Source: Acidobacteriaceae bacterium (lineage in GTDB: Bacteria > Acidobacteriota > Terriglobia > Bryobacterales > Bryobacteraceae). From it: a stretch of DNA of 6,234 nt. Of this stretch, positions 1-6,234 are shown one piece after another. The DNA lies in assembly GCA_019245255.1 (NCBI GenBank), contig JAFARV010000914.1, positions 1-6,234 of the forward strand, given 5' to 3'. Made by a program: the position numbers and the translations under genes. The notes beneath the pieces were generated by a model. It was not told where the DNA came from, did no database searches, and worked only from the letters and a program-made list of their open reading frames with translations. Each line of letters opens with the position of its first letter. Within the stretch, counting starts at the first letter, position 1.

Positions 1-365
1 CCGCCTGCTCGAGAAGGATTCACATTCAGACAAACCCCCGTCTGCTGTTCCCGGCACGTTCGACATCGGCCGCAGGCCACATTGAACGGGACCGACACAA
101 GATCGCCGACATCGATAAACTCCACGTCCGCACCCTTTTCAATCACCTCTCCGGTGATCTCGTGACCCAACACAATCCCCTTCGGTGCGGTGGTGCGCCC
201 TCTCACCATATGCTGGTCGGATCCGCAGATGTTCGTAGATACGATCTTCAATATCACCGCATGTTGGATTGCGCGTCCCCGCGGATTCTGCATCTTTGGA
301 AAGTCGATCGCCTGAACCTCGACTTTTCCCGGCCCCAAATAGACCAAGCCTCGATTTGCCGCCAT
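1..365 (-). CDS. fdhA: Glutathione-independent formaldehyde dehydrogenase, N-terminal part (runs off the left edge)
   Basis: The first 121 codons of a zinc-dependent medium-chain dehydrogenase that, in its family, oxidises formaldehyde to formate with NAD+ without glutathione, in the cytoplasm. The protein begins MAANRGLVYLGPGKVEVQ and closely follows my recollection of Pseudomonas putida formaldehyde dehydrogenase. Visible residues are the catalytic-zinc ligands Cys47 (in NICGSDQH) and His68 (in GHEITGEV), and the structural-zinc cysteines 98, 101, 104 and 112 in ACGRCRTCREQQTGVC. The Rossmann NAD-binding half lies beyond the window; the family is about 400 residues, so roughly 30% is seen. 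The ATG at 365-363 is chosen because AGGAG lies 8 bases upstream and the N-terminus matches the family. The GYD-domain gene lies upstream in the same direction across a 180-bp gap. Related alcohol dehydrogenases are the alternative, but the NICGSDQHMVRGRTTA stretch is characteristic of this subfamily. Confidence 0.93.
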   Translation of the reverse strand, partial: MAANRGLVYLGPGKVEVQAIDFPKMQNPRGRAIQHAVILKIVSTNICGSDQHMVRGRTTAPKGIVLGHEITGEVIEKGADVEFIDVGDLVSVPFNVACGRCRTCREQQTGVCLNVNPSRAG

Positions 366-545
366 ATGTCACGCTCCTGCTTCAAGATTTCTTCGCAAAG
401 CTGCGCGCCGCGAGTAGACTTGGCTAGATCCGCGCCAAGCCTGCCCGAGCACAGAACCTAACCTATCGCAAGCACCGCGGCGAGCGCGGGCGACCGGCCC
501 TCGCGTGCAAACAATACTCCAAAACGTCCTTGCGACCCTGAGTTT
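366..545 (-). other. Spacer between the GYD-domain gene and fdhA
   Basis: A 180-bp gap with no supported gene. Apart from the fdhA ribosome binding site, it holds a 6-bp inverted repeat, CTTGGC (419-424) and GCCAAG (434-439), with a 9-base gap. It also holds a GC-rich imperfect hairpin at about 480-508 with two mismatches in an 11-pair stem and no T-run after it. I find neither a clear terminator nor a clear promoter, so the sequence does not settle whether fdhA is co-transcribed with the GYD gene. Confidence 0.5.
374..378 (-). promoter_or_regulatory. Shine-Dalgarno site of fdhA
   Basis: AGGAG on the minus strand, 8 bases before the ATG at 365-363. It fixes the fdhA start. Confidence 0.75.
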
Positions 546-839
546 TCAGGCCAGCTTACCGACAATCTCCCGGTACTCGGATTCCGTAAACGCGCGGCAG
601 GTCTCTGATGTCACACTGCCTTGCGCATTCGTGGTCAGAATCGCGCGCGCAAGCGCCGCGTCGTCGGGCGCTTCGATTACGGCGATCATGTCATGCTTGC
701 CCGTCACCATGTAGAAGTCCTTCATCCTGACACCTGCGCTTTCAAATCCCTTCCGCGCTGCGTCCAGCCGGGAGGGACTCTGCTTAATATTCTGCAGTCC
801 CTGCGGTGTCCATTTCAGCATTGCAATGTAAGTCGGCAT
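546..839 (-). CDS. GYD-domain-containing small protein
   Basis: A complete 97-residue protein of the GYD family, small cytoplasmic alpha/beta proteins resembling dimeric ferredoxin-like folds. Their molecular role is not established. The family pattern is clear: an N-terminal strand (MPTYIAMLKWTPQG), a helix with the conserved LDAARK (residues 25-30), the strand FYMVTGKHD (42-50) where the eponymous Gly-Tyr-Asp appears as Gly-Lys-His-Asp, then IAVIEAPDDAALARA (52-66), and a C-terminal part with SETCRAFTESEYREIV (78-93). Length is typical of the family. The ATG at 839-837 is preceded by AGGAG with a 6-base spacer, and the TGA is at 548-546. It is transcribed away from the large exoprotein gene and toward fdhA. 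No catalytic residues or signal peptide are seen. The family call is firm; any link to formaldehyde oxidation is inferred from position only. Confidence 0.9.
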   Translation of the reverse strand: MPTYIAMLKWTPQGLQNIKQSPSRLDAARKGFESAGVRMKDFYMVTGKHDMIAVIEAPDDAALARAILTTNAQGSVTSETCRAFTESEYREIVGKLA

Positions 840-976
840 GAGTATCTCCTGTACCGAAGCATTCTATTCCAATTCGTTCCCGCTTGGGCGGGCACACTGC
901 ACCCGTACTGCCGTAACGAGGTACAGGAAAATTCTGAACTCAAGAAGCTTGAGCACCCCGCCGATCAATCCCCCAT
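840..976. promoter_or_regulatory. Divergent intergenic region with nested inverted repeats
   Basis: The 137-bp spacer between the minus-strand GYD gene and the plus-strand exoprotein gene must serve transcription in both directions. Three inverted repeats are visible: TCCTGTACC (847-855) with GGTACAGGA (920-928); inside it CCCGC (879-883) with GCGGG (888-892) around a 4-base loop; and CTCAAG (939-944) with CTTGAG (948-953) around 3 bases. On the minus strand TAGAAT (complement of 863-868) could be a -10 element, but no good -35 lies 16-18 bases before it. No convincing promoter was found on the plus strand. Confidence 0.4.
846..850 (-). promoter_or_regulatory. Shine-Dalgarno site of the GYD-domain gene
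   Basis: AGGAG on the minus strand, 6 bases before the ATG at 839-837. Four of its five bases (847-850) lie in the 9-bp inverted-repeat arm 847-855, which can pair with 920-928 if the transcript starts upstream of that arm. Confidence 0.75.
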
Positions 977-3900
977 ATGCAAGACAAGCTTCTGCACGGA
1001 GGATTGCACAGCTGTGCAAACCCGACTCGTTCTTTCAGCTTCGGAAAAAACATATTCGCCTGGTTATGCATGTCGCTCGTGTTTGGCCTGCCTTCGAGGG
1101 CGATTGCTCAAATCAATCTATCCCCCGCAAAACCTGTACTCGCAGCCGGCGGTTCCCTCACGATTACGGCCGACCGTCCAGTCACGGTTAGCCTTTCAGG
1201 CACAGGTTCTCTTTCCAACCAGGCTTCGAGCAGCTTCGTTTACACGGCTCCTCCCAGCATCGTGCCGCAGCATATGCTGAGCGGATGCATGGTGTTGCCG
1301 AGTGATTCGGTTTTCAACACCCGCATAGATAGCCTTCCGGTTCAGGCCAATTCAGACCTCTGGACCAAGTACACGCTTTCGAGTGGAATGTTCATCGGGT
1401 ACCAATGGGGCATTAACATTGTGGATAATTCGACCCCACTCACTCCGCTGTACTTCCACTACACCACGCAACTTAATGGCACTTCGTTTCCGATACCGGC
1501 GCTGCCGGATAAGAAACGGGAGACCGGCGCATTTACCGTGGATAGCGGCAACGATCATCACGTTGTAATGCTGAATCGTGACACTTGCCAAATCTATGAG
1601 AGTTATCAAGACAATGTTGCAGTTGACGGCTGTCCGAACTGTAACGCTGCCAGCGGGTGGACTTATCCATCAACCAGCTATGTCCAGCCGACGGACGGCA
1701 CCACCGATGCTGCAGGCCTGCCGATCACGCCGCTCACCCTCCACCTGAGTGAAATAAAAGCCGGTGTCATCAATCACGCCCTCCGTTTCACGGCCTGTCT
1801 CGGATGCATCAGTCCTCAGTTTCTGTGGCCGGCAACAGGAAGCACGGCCTGGCAAAATGGGGCTCCTCCCATGGGAGCGCGTTTCCGGCTAAAGGCAAGT
1901 TATGACATTTCAGGATATGCCCCCGCGGCTCAGGTCGTTCTCAGAGCACTCCGGCAGTACGGGATGATCCTTGCCGATGTCGGCACGTCGGGTGCGATCA
2001 CCGCTTCTAGCGACGTGACAGAAGATGCTACCGTCGTCCAGCAGCTCAGCGGTCTTACACCGACTTATTCCGATTTCGAAGTGGTCGATGAATCGAGTCT
2101 CATGCTGTCACCGGCATCGAGTGAAGTGAATCCGGCGAATGGATACGTGGTGCCTGCAAACTACGCTGTCCTAAAGGTAACCGATGCGGCTAACCCTGCT
2201 AATACGGTCCAGGTTCCAGTAGTCATCCAGCCAATTGGTGTCGGAACTCCCGATCCCACCATCACCGTGCAAGCGGGAACACCCGGGTTCCCGATTAAAT
2301 ATTGGGTAACAGGCACGGCAAACCAGAATGTAACCTGGTCCATCAGCCCCGCTTCGGGACTCGGAAGCATCGGTCCAGACGGGACTTACACGGCTCCGGC
2401 AAATGTCGCGGGACCGGCGCAGGCGACCGTGACAGCAACCAGTGTTGTAGATCCAACTGCCTCGACAAGCATACAGATCAATGTCATTCCTGCCGGCATT
2501 GTTCGCATCGACTCCGGAAGCACAAACGCCACCGTGGATGACAGCGGCAATACCTGGTTGCCGGACATAGGTCACGAGACTGGCGGCTACGCCAATATCA
2601 ACGACAGTTATCCGGTCGGTGCCTGGGGTAAAAATGCTTCTGTGTACCAGACGTATATCTATACCTGGGGCGACGACATCGTCTACCGTTTCCACGTACC
2701 AAACGGCTCCTACACTGTCGGTTTGACGCTTGGTATCGGCGGTTGCAGCGGGCAGTACAACACGGGATCGTGGGACAACGGCCTCATCTGGGGTCCCTTG
2801 AACATTGAAACGCAGGGCCAGATAATCCTGCCTAATTGGAATCTGGGCACCGCAATCAACTTCCAGTGCCGCACAGCTAATACGGTATCGGTGCCTGCGA
2901 TGGTTACCGACACGAATCTCGAAATCGCTCTCCGCGCAACGGGAGGCAACGGTACACATTCCGCGCCCATACTCAATGCGCTCACGATTCAGCCCACTAC
3001 CGTTCCGTATCAAGCTCTGCTCACCACCTCGACACTCAACTTCGGCAATCAGCTGCTCGGGGCTGCCAGCACCGTCCTGTCCACGACGATATGGAACAGT
3101 GGCAATGCGCCTCTACCAATCTCCGGAGCTTCCATAACGGGTCCGAACGCGGCCGATTTCGCGATTGCAAGTAATGGCTGTCCCGCTACCCTCGCTGTCG
3201 GTAGCAGCTGCCAAATCTCGGTCTCATTCACGCCTATCGCGGGTGGAACACGGTCGGCGACGCTCAATATCGCAGTTGGCTCGCCCAATTCACCCGAAGT
3301 AGTCAGTCTGGTTGGCGCAGGTTTGGCCACTCCTCAAGCCTCGCTCACGCCCAGTGCGCTGGTCTTCAGCAACATATCCATCGGGAATGCTTCAGCGTCG
3401 CAAACAGTCACGTTATCGAACCCTGGGAATTGGCCGTTAGCGATTTCCAACGTTGCAATTACGGGTCAGAATGCGACCGACTTCTCAATTTCAGCTAACG
3501 GATGTCCGGCCAGCCTCGCCGTGAATGCGAGCTGTCAAATATCAGTCACATTCAACCCCACTGCAATGGGCGCGCGTTCTGCTGCGCTTACTTTCACCGA
3601 CTCTGCGGCCGGTTCGACACAAAGTATCAGCCTAAGTGGCATGGGTAACGGCGTCGCCTCTCACGTCAAAAACTCCGCCTACGCGTACACGATGCCGATT
3701 ACAATTAATCACCAGCTTGTTCCAAATACGGATCAGGTTAATTTCCCGATACTGTTTTCCGGCACTTACTCGTTCCTGGCCACAACCACGAAGGGTGGCA
3801 GCGTTCAGAATGCAAACGGCTACGACATCATCTTTGCATCCGATGCTGCCGGCGTAAATAAGTTGAACTTCGAGCGTGTTGCCTACGATCCGACCACCGG

Positions 3901-6234
3901 TACAGTCCGTTACTGGGTGCAGGTTCCCACCGTGTCGCATACGGCCGATTCAGTCATCTACTTGCTGTACGGATCCTCCGTAACAAACGATCCGTCGAGC
4001 CCATCCGCGACCTGGAACAATAATTACAAGGCTGTGTGGCACCTCGACGAAGCATCAGGAACGACGCTTTACGACTCGACCGGCGCAAATAGTGCGACCA
4101 AGACATCAGCATCGGATCCGCTAGCCGTTCCTGGCTTCATCGGTGGCGGACAGTTCTTTACGAACACCACCTTCAATGGTTCATCGCTCAACAATTTTGC
4201 ACTAACGGCTGCTAGCCCCGCCACAAACATTACCGCGAACGGCATCACCGTTTCGGTGCTGATGAATTGCAACTCAACCAATGTATATGGGGGAATCTAC
4301 AGGCGTACGGCCGCAGCGTCCGATTCAGTTACGCAAGCGCAAGTCGCGCTGACCGTGAACGAGCAGTCCGGCGGCGACGTGGGCTACTGGGTAAATGGGA
4401 GCCTGGTTGATTTCGGCTCGGCATACACGCCGGGCACGTGGGCCTTCCTTACTGTTACTCACAACTTCTCGACTGGCCTTGTGTCGCTTTATCTCAATGG
4501 CGTACTGAGTGCTACAAAGACGCTCGGAACCGTGCCTGCATCTAATCCCGGCTACATCGATGTGATCGGGAACCGCGCTTACGGCTGGGCCCATCACAAC
4601 TTCCCGGGTACGCTCGACGAACTCAAAGTAGCCGCCTCGGCAATGACGCCCGATTGGATCGCAACCGAGTACAACAACGAAACCAATCCCTCCGCCTTCT
4701 ACTCGGTCGGATCTGTCCCTGCGGCCACGCAAAGCGTCAGCCTGAATGCCATGAGTACGGGCTCCGCCTCGCACGTGCAAAACTCCGCCTATGCGTACAC
4801 CATGCCGATCACAATCAATCATCAACTTGTTCCGAATACGGATCAGGCCAGTTTCCCCATGCTCTTCTCTGGTACTTACTCGTTCTTGGCCGCAGCGGCG
4901 AACGGCGGAAGTGTTCAGAACGCAAACGGCTACGACATCATCTTTGCCTCTGATCCCGTGGGCGTAAATAAGTTGAACTTCGAGCGTTCTGCGTACGACC
5001 CGACAACCGGTACCGTCCGTTACTGGGTTCAGGTTCCCACCCTGTCGCATACCGCTGATACCGTCATTTATCTGCTGTATGGAGATTCTGTGACAAGCGA
5101 TCCTTCGAATCCATCCGCTACTTGGAACAATAACTATAAAGCTGTTTGGCATCTCGACGAGACTTCGGGAGCGACGCTGTATGACTCGACGGGTGTAAAC
5201 AATGCCACAAAGACGACAGCCTCGGATCCGCGCCCTGTTCCTGGCCTCATAGGTGGCGGACAGTTATTTACAAACACAACATTCACGGGATCACCGCTTA
5301 ACAACTTTGCACAAACGGCTTCCGGTCCCGGCACGAACGTTACGGCGAACGGGATCACGATTTCAGTGCTGATGAATTGCAACTCAACGAATGTCTATGG
5401 AGGAATCTACAGGCGCACCGCCGCAGCGTCCGACTCAGTTACACAAGCGCAAGTCGCGCTGACCGTGAATGAGCAGGCCGGCGGCGACCTGGCGTACTGG
5501 GTAAACGGAACCATGGTTGATTTCGCCGCCGCATACGCGCCAGGCACATGGACATACATTACCGTCACTCATAACTTCTCAACCGGACTGGTGTCGCTCT
5601 ACCGCAATGGCGCGCTGGTCGCAACCAACACGCTCGGAAGCGTCCCCGTATCCAATTCCGGCTACATAGATGTGATCGGAAACCGCGCCTATGCATGGGC
5701 CGCTCACAACTTCCCGGGTACCCTCGACGAACTCAAGGTGTCCGGCTCTGCAATGACCGCCGACTGGATCGCAACCGAGTACAACAACCAGACCAATCTT
5801 TCAGCCTTCTATTCGTTCGGAGCTGTTCCAGCAACAGCGCAACCGGCATCCCCGGTAGCTACGGCCATGCGCGTGAGTGCCCAGCTGTTGACAACGAGTG
5901 CTGCTCCCCAAACAGCGCCGTCCGCTAAGACCGTAACAGCGTCGGTTGCGACACCGTCCGCAACGCCTGCCAACACCGCAACAGCGTCGGTTACGACACC
6001 CTCCGCAACGCCTGCCAAGACCACAACAGCGTCCGTTGCGACACCGTCCGCAACGCCTGTGAAGACGGCAACAGCGTCCGTTCTGACACCATCCGCAGCG
6101 CCCGTGAAGACCGTAACAGCGTCGGTTGCGACACCGTCCGCAACGCCTGCCAAGACCGCAACAGCGTCGGTTACGACACCCTCCGCACCGGCCGCCAAGA
6201 CCACAACAGCGTCCGTTGCGACACCGTCCGCAAC
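977..6234 (+). CDS. Giant secreted modular protein: malectin, ASH and duplicated DUF2341-LamG domains (open at right edge)
   Basis: At least 1752 codons with no internal stop. Residues 1-44 form a probable Sec signal peptide: K24, then hydrophobic IFAWLCMSLVFGL, cleavage likely after AIA (44). Next come a short Ig-like strand segment (45-100), an unnamed domain (about 105-379), an Ig-like segment (about 414-507, with GTYTAPANVAG), a malectin-type domain (about 509-671; VDDSGNTWLPD, DDIVYRFHVPNGSYTV), ASH 1 (about 684-782), ASH 2 (about 788-892), DUF2341 (902-1002) plus LamG (1017-1235), a second DUF2341 (1272-1372) plus LamG (1387-1605), and a Thr/Ala/Pro/Ser repeat tail from about 1646. Malectin and LamG domains commonly bind carbohydrate, so a surface or extracellular adhesive role is inferred; no catalytic domain is recognised. 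ATG 977 is the first start after the in-frame TGA at 950-952 but has no Shine-Dalgarno; TTG 1004 is the alternative, and ATG 1070 would leave too short a signal peptide. The style is acidobacterial. The C-terminal anchor is outside the window. Confidence 0.9.
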   Translation, partial: MQDKLLHGGLHSCANPTRSFSFGKNIFAWLCMSLVFGLPSRAIAQINLSPAKPVLAAGGSLTITADRPVTVSLSGTGSLSNQASSSFVYTAPPSIVPQHMLSGCMVLPSDSVFNTRIDSLPVQANSDLWTKYTLSSGMFIGYQWGINIVDNSTPLTPLYFHYTTQLNGTSFPIPALPDKKRETGAFTVDSGNDHHVVMLNRDTCQIYESYQDNVAVDGCPNCNAASGWTYPSTSYVQPTDGTTDAAGLPITPLTLHLSEIKAGVINHALRFTACLGCISPQFLWPATGSTAWQNGAPPMGARFRLKASYDISGYAPAAQVVLRALRQYGMILADVGTSGAITASSDVTEDATVVQQLSGLTPTYSDFEVVDESSLMLSPASSEVNPANGYVVPANYAVLKVTDAANPANTVQVPVVIQPIGVGTPDPTITVQAGTPGFPIKYWVTGTANQNVTWSISPASGLGSIGPDGTYTAPANVAGPAQATVTATSVVDPTASTSIQINVIPAGIVRIDSGSTNATVDDSGNTWLPDIGHETGGYANINDSYPVGAWGKNASVYQTYIYTWGDDIVYRFHVPNGSYTVGLTLGIGGCSGQYNTGSWDNGLIWGPLNIETQGQIILPNWNLGTAINFQCRTANTVSVPAMVTDTNLEIALRATGGNGTHSAPILNALTIQPTTVPYQALLTTSTLNFGNQLLGAASTVLSTTIWNSGNAPLPISGASITGPNAADFAIASNGCPATLAVGSSCQISVSFTPIAGGTRSATLNIAVGSPNSPEVVSLVGAGLATPQASLTPSALVFSNISIGNASASQTVTLSNPGNWPLAISNVAITGQNATDFSISANGCPASLAVNASCQISVTFNPTAMGARSAALTFTDSAAGSTQSISLSGMGNGVASHVKNSAYAYTMPITINHQLVPNTDQVNFPILFSGTYSFLATTTKGGSVQNANGYDIIFASDAAGVNKLNFERVAYDPTTGTVRYWVQVPTVSHTADSVIYLLYGSSVTNDPSSPSATWNNNYKAVWHLDEASGTTLYDSTGANSATKTSASDPLAVPGFIGGGQFFTNTTFNGSSLNNFALTAASPATNITANGITVSVLMNCNSTNVYGGIYRRTAAASDSVTQAQVALTVNEQSGGDVGYWVNGSLVDFGSAYTPGTWAFLTVTHNFSTGLVSLYLNGVLSATKTLGTVPASNPGYIDVIGNRAYGWAHHNFPGTLDELKVAASAMTPDWIATEYNNETNPSAFYSVGSVPAATQSVSLNAMSTGSASHVQNSAYAYTMPITINHQLVPNTDQASFPMLFSGTYSFLAAAANGGSVQNANGYDIIFASDPVGVNKLNFERSAYDPTTGTVRYWVQVPTLSHTADTVIYLLYGDSVTSDPSNPSATWNNNYKAVWHLDETSGATLYDSTGVNNATKTTASDPRPVPGLIGGGQLFTNTTFTGSPLNNFAQTASGPGTNVTANGITISVLMNCNSTNVYGGIYRRTAAASDSVTQAQVALTVNEQAGGDLAYWVNGTMVDFAAAYAPGTWTYITVTHNFSTGLVSLYRNGALVATNTLGSVPVSNSGYIDVIGNRAYAWAAHNFPGTLDELKVSGSAMTADWIATEYNNQTNLSAFYSFGAVPATAQPASPVATAMRVSAQLLTTSAAPQTAPSAKTVTASVATPSATPANTATASVTTPSATPAKTTTASVATPSATPVKTATASVLTPSAAPVKTVTASVATPSATPAKTATASVTTPSAPAAKTTTASVATPSA
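1004..1019. repeat. 16-bp perfect palindrome in the signal-peptide region
   Basis: TTGCACAGCTGTGCAA reads identically on both strands. It lies 27 bases into the exoprotein gene if translation starts at 977, and immediately after GGAGG (998-1002) plus one base. It could be an operator or a small dimer-binding site, or it may be a chance palindrome. I do not recognise the cognate regulator. Confidence 0.5.
3026..3652 (+). repeat. Tandem pair of ASH (choice-of-anchor D) domains
   Basis: Two diverged protein-level repeats of about 100 residues within the exoprotein. Shared landmarks are LNFGN / LVFSN strands, TTIWNSGNAPLPIS / QTVTLSNPGNWPLAIS, ITGPNAADFAI / ITGQNATDFSI, and GCPATLAVGSSCQISVSF / GCPASLAVNASCQISVTF. 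Each copy has a cysteine pair ten residues apart (735 and 745; 843 and 853), probably a disulfide in the exported protein. Each ends in a SLxGxG strand. This is an immunoglobulin-like fold that usually acts as spacer or adhesion module in bacterial surface proteins. Confidence 0.85.
3617..4726 (+). repeat. DUF2341-LamG tandem repeat, copy 1 (1110 bp)
   Basis: The first of two directly adjacent 370-codon copies with no insertion or deletion between them; every aligned landmark is offset by exactly 1110 bases (for example NANGYDIIFASD at 3812 and 4922, and the Met codons at 3641 and 4751). It begins inside the last strand of ASH 2 (TQSISLSGMGNG) and covers a DUF2341 domain (YDIIFASD, RYWVQVP, IYLLYG) and a LamG domain (YKAVWHLDE, YIDVIGNRAY, GTLDELKV). 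Confidence 0.92.
4727..5836 (+). repeat. DUF2341-LamG tandem repeat, copy 2 (1110 bp)
   Basis: The second copy of the 370-codon unit, by eye a little over four-fifths identical to copy 1 at protein level. It opens with TQSVSLNAMSTG, a relic of the ASH-type terminal strand, although no ASH domain precedes it here. Divergence is patchy: the segment at 5371-5490 is almost identical to 4261-4380, with mostly silent changes, while 4881-4915 differs strongly from 3771-3805. The unit ends where the Thr/Ala/Pro-rich tail begins. Confidence 0.92.
5912..6234 (+). repeat. 45-bp tandem array encoding a Thr/Ala/Pro/Ser-rich tail
   Basis: A shortened first unit of 39 bp (5912-5950) is followed by six full 45-bp units starting at 5951, 5996, 6041, 6086, 6131 and 6176, and a partial unit at 6221. 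The protein consensus is TPSATPAKTATASVA. Varying positions show a higher-order period of four units (180 bp): the first unit matches the fifth, the second the sixth, and so on. The composition suggests an extended, possibly O-glycosylated stalk or linker. The array continues past the right edge, so its full length is unknown. Confidence 0.92.

Noticed and set aside
480..508. GC-rich hairpin as a terminator after the GYD gene
   Set aside because: The stem has two mismatches and no T-run follows on the minus strand, so a rho-independent terminator is not supported.
1004..1019. NtrC-type binding site
   Set aside because: The TGCAC/GTGCA half-sites are present but only 4 bases apart, not at the spacing expected of NtrC sites, and no sigma-54 promoter is evident.
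621..1280. 219-codon plus-strand frame across the GYD gene and the exoprotein start
   Set aside because: It runs antisense to the GYD-domain gene and then out of frame with the exoprotein. Its product is Arg/Cys-rich and shows no family pattern.
2171..3013. 280-codon open frame on the minus strand
   Set aside because: It lies entirely opposite the exoprotein frame, whose translation gives recognisable Ig-like and malectin sequence. The minus-strand product is rich in Arg/Cys and resembles nothing; it is a shadow.
4325..5152. 275-codon open frame on the minus strand, with a related shorter frame at 3632-3940
   Set aside because: The similarity between the two comes only from the 1110-bp duplication on the plus strand. 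Both are antisense shadows of DUF2341-LamG.
5809..6204. Minus-strand frame encoding Val/Ala/Asp/Gly repeats
   Set aside because: It is the antisense of the 45-bp array. The plus-strand frame continues the long gene without interruption, so the antisense periodicity is a by-product.
5951..6234. CRISPR-like regular repeats
   Set aside because: The 45-bp units are directly adjacent with no unique spacers, stay in the coding frame and encode a low-complexity protein.

Overview
The window looks like chromosomal DNA from a Gram-negative soil-type bacterium, most likely an acidobacterium. This rests on the moderately high GC content (judged by eye) and on the style of the large secreted protein, which combines Ig-like segments with 'TYTAP' strands, malectin, paired ASH/choice-of-anchor-D domains and DUF2341-LamG modules. 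That assignment is an inference from domain style; no phylogenetic marker is present.

Left part (1-839), minus strand. Two co-directional genes are read leftwards. A complete 97-codon gene for a GYD-domain protein (839-546) is followed, after a 180-bp gap, by the first 121 codons of a glutathione-independent formaldehyde dehydrogenase gene (fdhA, 365 to the window edge). Both have good Shine-Dalgarno sequences. Co-transcription is possible but not shown.

Divergent spacer (840-976). It separates the minus-strand pair from a plus-strand giant gene. It holds three inverted repeats, one of which overlaps the GYD gene's ribosome binding site. I see no convincing sigma-70 promoter in it.

Right part (977-6234), plus strand. 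One uninterrupted reading frame of at least 1752 codons, open at the right edge, encodes a secreted modular protein. In order it carries a signal peptide, a short Ig-like strand segment, a domain of about 275 residues that I cannot name, an Ig-like segment, a malectin-type carbohydrate-binding domain, two ASH domains, two copies of a DUF2341+LamG module arranged as an exact-register 1110-bp tandem duplication, and a Thr/Ala/Pro/Ser-rich tail built from 45-bp repeats. It reads as a cell-surface or extracellular carbohydrate-binding or adhesin-like protein. No catalytic domain is recognisable in the part seen, and the C-terminus, which would show how it is anchored, lies outside the window.

The metabolic pair and the exoprotein have no evident functional link. 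I do not see a recognisable new multi-gene system here. The most noteworthy material is the repeat evolution inside the giant gene and the palindromes around its 5' end.
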